DNA of 64,000 nucleotides from Marivivens niveibacter (GTDB lineage Bacteria; Pseudomonadota; Alphaproteobacteria; Rhodobacterales; Rhodobacteraceae), in NCBI RefSeq assembly GCF_002150005.2, contig NZ_MSPP01000001.1:1-64000 (forward strand), read 5' to 3'. Positions 60,752 through 64,000 of the stretch are shown here, in pieces. Below the pieces are notes generated by a model. It had not been told where the DNA came from, did not search any database, and saw only the letters and a list, made by a program, of their open reading frames with translations. Position 1 is the first letter of the stretch. Each line of letters starts with the position of its first letter. Both the position numbers and the translations under genes were made by a program.

Positions 60752-62887
60752 ATGATCCCGACCCTATCCGCCGCGCTATCCGAGCGTGGGTATGACAAAT
60801 TGACCGACGTACAAGAAGCCGTTTCCAACCCTGAATTGGCAGGGCAAGATTTGTTGGTTTCTGCACGGACAGGATCGGGCAAAACCGTTGGCTTTGGTAT
60901 CGCAATCGCATCCGACATTCTGGACGAAGACGGCAACGCAGGCCGCGCAGGTTTGCCGACCGCGTTGATCGTTGCGCCGACCCGTGAGTTGGCGTTTCAG
61001 GTGGGCCGCGAATTGGAATGGCTGTACGCGAAAACCGGCGCTGTCATCGCGCTAGGCGTTGGCGGCATGGACCCACGCAACGAACGCCGTGCGCTGGAAC
61101 GCGGCGCGCATATCGTTGTCGGCACCCCCGGCCGTATCCGTGACCACATCGAACGCGGCGCGCTGGACCTGTCGATGGCTCGCGCCATCGTTTTGGACGA
61201 AGCTGACGAAATGCTGGATCTGGGTTTCCGCGAAGATCTGGAATTTATCTTGGGCGAAGCGCCAGAAGAAAAGCGTTCGTTGATGTTCTCGGCCACCGTG
61301 CCGCCGATGATCGCGAAACTGGCCAAAGAATTCCAAAAAGACGCTGTTCGCGTCGAGGTTCAGTCGAAAACCGAACAGCACGCTGACATTTCGTATCAGG
61401 TTTTGAACGTTGCGCCGCACGATGCGGAAAACGCGATGATCAACCTGCTATTGTTCCATGACCCGAACAACGCAATCATCTTTGCGAACACCCGCGCTGC
61501 TGTTGCGCGTTTGACGGCGCGTCTGTCGAACCGTGGTTTCCAAGTTGTGTCTCTGTCGGGTGAACTGACCCAGACCGAACGTAGCCACGCATTGCAAGCG
61601 ATGCGCGATGGCCGTGCAAAGGTATGTGTGGCGACCGACGTTGCTGCGCGCGGTATCGATTTGCCTGGTTTGGAACTGGTGATCCACGCCGAAACCCCAC
61701 AAAACACCGAAGCCCTGCTGCACCGTTCGGGCCGTACTGGCCGCGCGGGCCGCAAAGGTATTTCGGCGCTGCTGGCAACCCCGCGTGACCGTCACAAGGT
61801 TGGCCGCCTGCTGAAATGGGCGAAACTGGACGCAGAAAACATTGACCCGCCTAGCGCAGAAGAAGTTCAGGCCCGCGAAGAAGAGCGCCTGATCGGCAGC
61901 CCTGTTTTCAGCGAAGCACTGAACGAAGATCAGTCCGCATTTGCCGCGAAACTGCTGGACAAATATTCGGCAGAACAGGTCGCCGCAGCCTATCTGCGCC
62001 TGTACCAAGAACGCCGCTGCGCGCCCGAAGAGCTGGGCGGCGCGACCCGTGAACGCGCTCCGCGCGAAGAATTTGGTCCGTCCACTTGGTTCTCTTTGTC
62101 GATTGGTCGCAATGGCCGCGCAGAGCCGCGCTGGATTCTTCCGATGATCTGCAAACAGGCTGGCATTTCCAAAACCGCAATTGGCAAAATCCGCATCACC
62201 GATGATGCGACCCTGATCGAGCTGAAAGAGGCTGACGCATCGGCGCTGGTCGCACGTGAAGGCGAGTCGATCGGAATGGAGCAGGGTCTGACCCTAACCA
62301 AAATGGACGAAGCACCGTCCATGCCTGATCGTGGTCCACGTAATGACCGCGGTCCGCGTAAACCGCGTGACGACCGTGGCCCTCGTGGCGATTTCAAATC
62401 GCGTGATGATCGCGGCCCGCGCGGTGACAAACCACGCGGTGATTTCAAAGGTCGCGGTGATAAACCGCGCGGCGATTACAAATCGCGGGACGATAAACCG
62501 CGTGATGAATACAAATCCCGCGATGATCGCCCGCGTGAAGATCGCAAGCCTCGCTACGATGACAAACCGCGCGAGGATCGTAAACCACGTGGCGATTTCA
62601 AGCCACGCGAAGATCGCGCGCCAAAGGGTGATTTCAAAGACCGCAAGCCGCGCAAGGATGACAAGGGCGGACGTCCTTCGAAATTCGAAAGCGCCGTGTC
62701 CAAGTCGGACAAGGATCGTCCATTCAAGAAAAAATCTGACGGCGCGCCAAAGTCGAACAAGCCAAAGTTTGACGTGAACGACCCATCCGCAGGACGCAAA
62801 GCGCGAAAAGGCGTCCGCGTGAAAGGCAAAGGCGCTGATGCCAAACCTTTCGCGAAAAAGGGCAGCGGTAAATCGTTCCGCAAATAA
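60752..62887 (+). CDS. DEAD-box RNA helicase with DbpA-like domain and basic repeat tail
   Basis: An ATP-dependent RNA helicase of the CsdA/DeaD type, 711 residues from ATG 60752. Motifs in order: Q-motif region RGYDKLTDVQEAV, SARTGSGKTVGFG (I), VAPTRELAFQVG (Ia), GTPGRIRDHIER (Ib), LDEADEMLDLGF (II), FSATVPP (III), ATDVAARGIDLPG (V) and HRSGRTGRAGRKG (VI). A DbpA-like RNA-binding domain follows (GPSTWFSLSIGRNG; MICKQAGISKTAIGKIRI). The last 190 residues are an RGD/RDD/KPR-rich repeat tail. GTG 60701 is in frame with a poorly spaced ribosome site, so the start is uncertain. It interrupts the common pth-rplY order. Confidence 0.9.
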   Translation: MIPTLSAALSERGYDKLTDVQEAVSNPELAGQDLLVSARTGSGKTVGFGIAIASDILDEDGNAGRAGLPTALIVAPTRELAFQVGRELEWLYAKTGAVIALGVGGMDPRNERRALERGAHIVVGTPGRIRDHIERGALDLSMARAIVLDEADEMLDLGFREDLEFILGEAPEEKRSLMFSATVPPMIAKLAKEFQKDAVRVEVQSKTEQHADISYQVLNVAPHDAENAMINLLLFHDPNNAIIFANTRAAVARLTARLSNRGFQVVSLSGELTQTERSHALQAMRDGRAKVCVATDVAARGIDLPGLELVIHAETPQNTEALLHRSGRTGRAGRKGISALLATPRDRHKVGRLLKWAKLDAENIDPPSAEEVQAREEERLIGSPVFSEALNEDQSAFAAKLLDKYSAEQVAAAYLRLYQERRCAPEELGGATRERAPREEFGPSTWFSLSIGRNGRAEPRWILPMICKQAGISKTAIGKIRITDDATLIELKEADASALVAREGESIGMEQGLTLTKMDEAPSMPDRGPRNDRGPRKPRDDRGPRGDFKSRDDRGPRGDKPRGDFKGRGDKPRGDYKSRDDKPRDEYKSRDDRPREDRKPRYDDKPREDRKPRGDFKPREDRAPKGDFKDRKPRKDDKGGRPSKFESAVSKSDKDRPFKKKSDGAPKSNKPKFDVNDPSAGRKARKGVRVKGKGADAKPFAKKGSGKSFRK
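62320..62670 (+). repeat. Degenerate in-gene repeats encoding the RGD/RDD-rich helicase tail
   Basis: Imperfect 24- to 36-base units coding for variants of RDDRGPRGDFKS, DKPRGDYKS and DRKPRGDFKPRED. They vary at synonymous sites and in spacing, so they are coding repeats and not a CRISPR array. The product should be disordered and positively charged, suited to RNA binding. Confidence 0.8.
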
Positions 62888-62893
62888 GAATTG

Positions 62894-62922
62894 AAAAAGG
62901 GGCCCGCTGCGGCCCCTTTTTT
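62894..62922 (+). terminator. Rho-independent terminator of the helicase gene
   Basis: AAAAAGGGGCC and GGCCCCTTTTTT form a long stem with a CGCTGC loop, 7 bases after the stop; the right arm runs into a T-run. Confidence 0.92.
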
Positions 62923-62955
62923 GTGGCCCAGTCGTTTTTAATACCGGGCCAATAA

Positions 62956-62981
62956 AAAACGGGGCCCGAAGACCCCGTTTT
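62956..62981 (-). terminator. Rho-independent terminator of rplY
   Basis: AAAACGGGG and CCCCGTTTT pair over 9 bp; read on the minus strand the hairpin ends in TTTTTTATT. It lies about 25 bases after the rplY stop. Confidence 0.9.
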
Positions 62982-63005
62982 CTAATTTCAGTCGAAACGC
63001 GAAGA

Positions 63006-63620
63006 TTACTCTTCTGCTGCTTCTTCTTCGTCGTCGCCAGCTGCAACCAGACCCGATGGAGCCGAGATGTTCGCAATAACGAAGTCACGGTCGATGGTTG
63101 GTTTCACGCCTTCTGGCAGGGTCACTTCGGAGATGTGGATTACATCGCCGATTTCTTTGCCGGTCAGGTCAACAACGATCTGTTCAGGAATGTCGCCTGC
63201 AACAACGTTCAGTTCAACTTCGGAACGAACGACGGTCAGAACGCCACCTTTTTTGATGCCTGGTGCTGCTTTGTGGTTTTCGAATTCCACGTGCACGAAC
63301 AGGTTCACACGGCTGGTGCGCTTTAGGCGCATGAAGTCGATGTGAGTTGGCAGGTCTTTTACAACGTCGCGCTGAACGCCGCGGCAGATGACGCGAACGT
63401 CTTCTTGGCCTTCGACTTGCAGGTTGAACAGGGTCGACAGGAAGCGGCCTTGTTTCAGTTTCTGCAGCAGTTTGTTGTAGTTCAGGTTGATCGGCAGAGG
63501 GTCTGCGCCGCCACCATAAACAATACCTGGTACCAGGCCATCACGACGAGCTTGACGAGCGGCCCCCTTGCCTGTCCCCGTACGTTCCGTGGCGATAAGA
63601 TCAGGAATCTCACGTGCCAT
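63006..63620 (-). CDS. rplY: 50S ribosomal protein L25 / general stress protein Ctc
   Basis: It binds 5S rRNA in the large subunit. 204 residues, the long Ctc form: N-terminal L25 domain ([40 protein letters not shown]) and C-terminal TL5 domain ([40 protein letters not shown]) ending in an acidic EEEAAEE tail. Codon use is strongly biased, as in rpsA. It has its own terminator. Confidence 0.96.
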   Translation of the reverse strand: MAREIPDLIATERTGTGKGAARQARRDGLVPGIVYGGGADPLPINLNYNKLLQKLKQGRFLSTLFNLQVEGQEDVRVICRGVQRDVVKDLPTHIDFMRLKRTSRVNLFVHVEFENHKAAPGIKKGGVLTVVRSEVELNVVAGDIPEQIVVDLTGKEIGDVIHISEVTLPEGVKPTIDRDFVIANISAPSGLVAAGDDEEEAAEE

Positions 63621-63869
63621 TTTAATTCTCCAAAAATAAAGGGGCTGTCCTCCAAGGGTGTGCCAGCCCGGTTAGAAGCCGTCCCCTTACACGCGAATCC
63701 CTATTTTGCAAAGGTCAAAACGCCCCGTTTTGCCCATGTTTTGCGATATTCGCGAGGGGGAAAGCCCAAAGCGTCGCCGGGGGCAGGCCCCCACTCGGCT
63801 TTGGGCGCGCAATACTTGCGCATACCAGCGCCCGGCCTTAGAAGCCAATCAACTAGATAGGAGGGTCCT

Positions 63870-64000
63870 ATGGGATTCAAGATGGGTATCGTGGGTCTGC
63901 CGAACGTCGGTAAATCGACCCTCTTTAACGCGCTGACAAAAACTGCTGCTGCGCAGGCGGCGAACTTTCCATTCTGCACGATTGAACCGAACGTCGGTGA
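63870..64000 (+). CDS. ychF: Ribosome-binding ATPase/GTPase YchF, 5' part
   Basis: The first 43 codons of an OBG-family P-loop protein: [20 protein letters not shown] (Walker [10 protein letters not shown]) and [11 protein letters not shown], the YchF form of the G2 region. TAGGAGGG lies 5 bases before ATG 63870. The gene runs beyond the window. The roughly 250-base gap between rplY and this start holds both promoters and no other gene that I can support; GCCGGGGGCAGGCCCCC near 63777 is a short GC-rich dyad. Confidence 0.95.
   Translation, partial: MGFKMGIVGLPNVGKSTLFNALTKTAAAQAANFPFCTIEPNVG

Noticed and set aside
62320-62670. Possible CRISPR or tandem DNA repeat array
   Set aside because: Units vary in length and stay in frame, encoding the helicase tail; no regular repeat-spacer pattern.
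62294-63088. 264-codon open frame spanning the helicase tail and the rplY end on the minus strand
   Set aside because: It reads through two terminators and the repeat tail in antisense; its Phe/Ile/Trp-rich repeats are complements of the basic repeats.

Overview
The window reads as chromosomal DNA of a marine alphaproteobacterium of the Rhodobacteraceae (Roseobacter group). The markers are a tRNA-fMet directly behind a 5S rRNA, a class I lysyl-tRNA synthetase, an Irr-type Fur regulator beside fabA, a SAM/SAH riboswitch before metK (an RNA class known from Rhodobacterales), and the phoH-ybeY-corC-lnt and aroA-cmk-rpsA blocks. The moderate GC content would suit an Octadecabacter- or Loktanella-like genus, but the genus cannot be fixed from this sequence. 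No prophage, insertion sequence or CRISPR array was seen, and most of the window is housekeeping.

Layout. 1-2.8 kb: end of an rRNA operon, tRNA-fMet, a type II lumazine synthase under an FMN riboswitch, then a surface-lipoprotein/Slam-like outer-membrane pair. 2.8-9.6 kb: an accessory island with two LuxR-type HTH/alpha-beta-hydrolase fusion regulators, a small PAS-like LuxR regulator, and a 956-residue fusion of a cyclooxygenase-like heme dioxygenase with a CYP74-like P450. 9.8-15.1 kb: thioesterase, MscS channel, nadA-nadB-nadC. 15.3-25.9 kb: a large beta-helix protein, a DUF4864 protein, lysK, a TerB-like protein, nadD-dacB, an aldo/keto reductase, a DUF2059 protein and ettA. 25.9-30 kb: an MFS exporter, a haloacid dehalogenase-pcaD-degenerate pcaB operon and an FKBP. 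30-35.3 kb: fabI with a downstream apparent pseudo site-2 protease, MarR with twin palindromes and a divergent membrane protein, fabB, fabA, irr. 35.3-43 kb: a glycosyltransferase-like protein, miaB, an OmpA/lipoprotein pair sharing a motif, and phoH-zinc ribbon-ybeY-corC-lnt. 43-48.7 kb: riboswitch-metK, a lipoprotein, trmB, apt, mtnP and a SulP transporter. 48.8-56.8 kb: aroA-cmk, an HxlR/nitroreductase pair, rpsA, ihfB, lapA, trpF, trpB. 56.9-64 kb: two PepSY proteins with a membrane LuxR regulator, DUF2237, DUF2332, pth, a DEAD-box helicase, rplY, and the start of ychF.

Working together. metK, mtnP and apt make SAM and recycle its methylthioadenosine product. nadABC and nadD make NAD. fabI, fabA and fabB form the anaerobic-type unsaturated fatty acid branch. 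The most novel candidate is the 2.8-9.6 kb island: a predicted oxylipin-forming enzyme encoded next to three LuxR-type regulators, two of which carry hydrolase-fold domains that could bind or cleave a small ester or lipid ligand; one has kept and one has lost the nucleophilic serine. Second-tier candidates are the PepSY/membrane-LuxR cluster, the Slam-like pair and the pseudo-protease next to fabI. All functions are read from the sequence by recognition of motifs; no searches were run.
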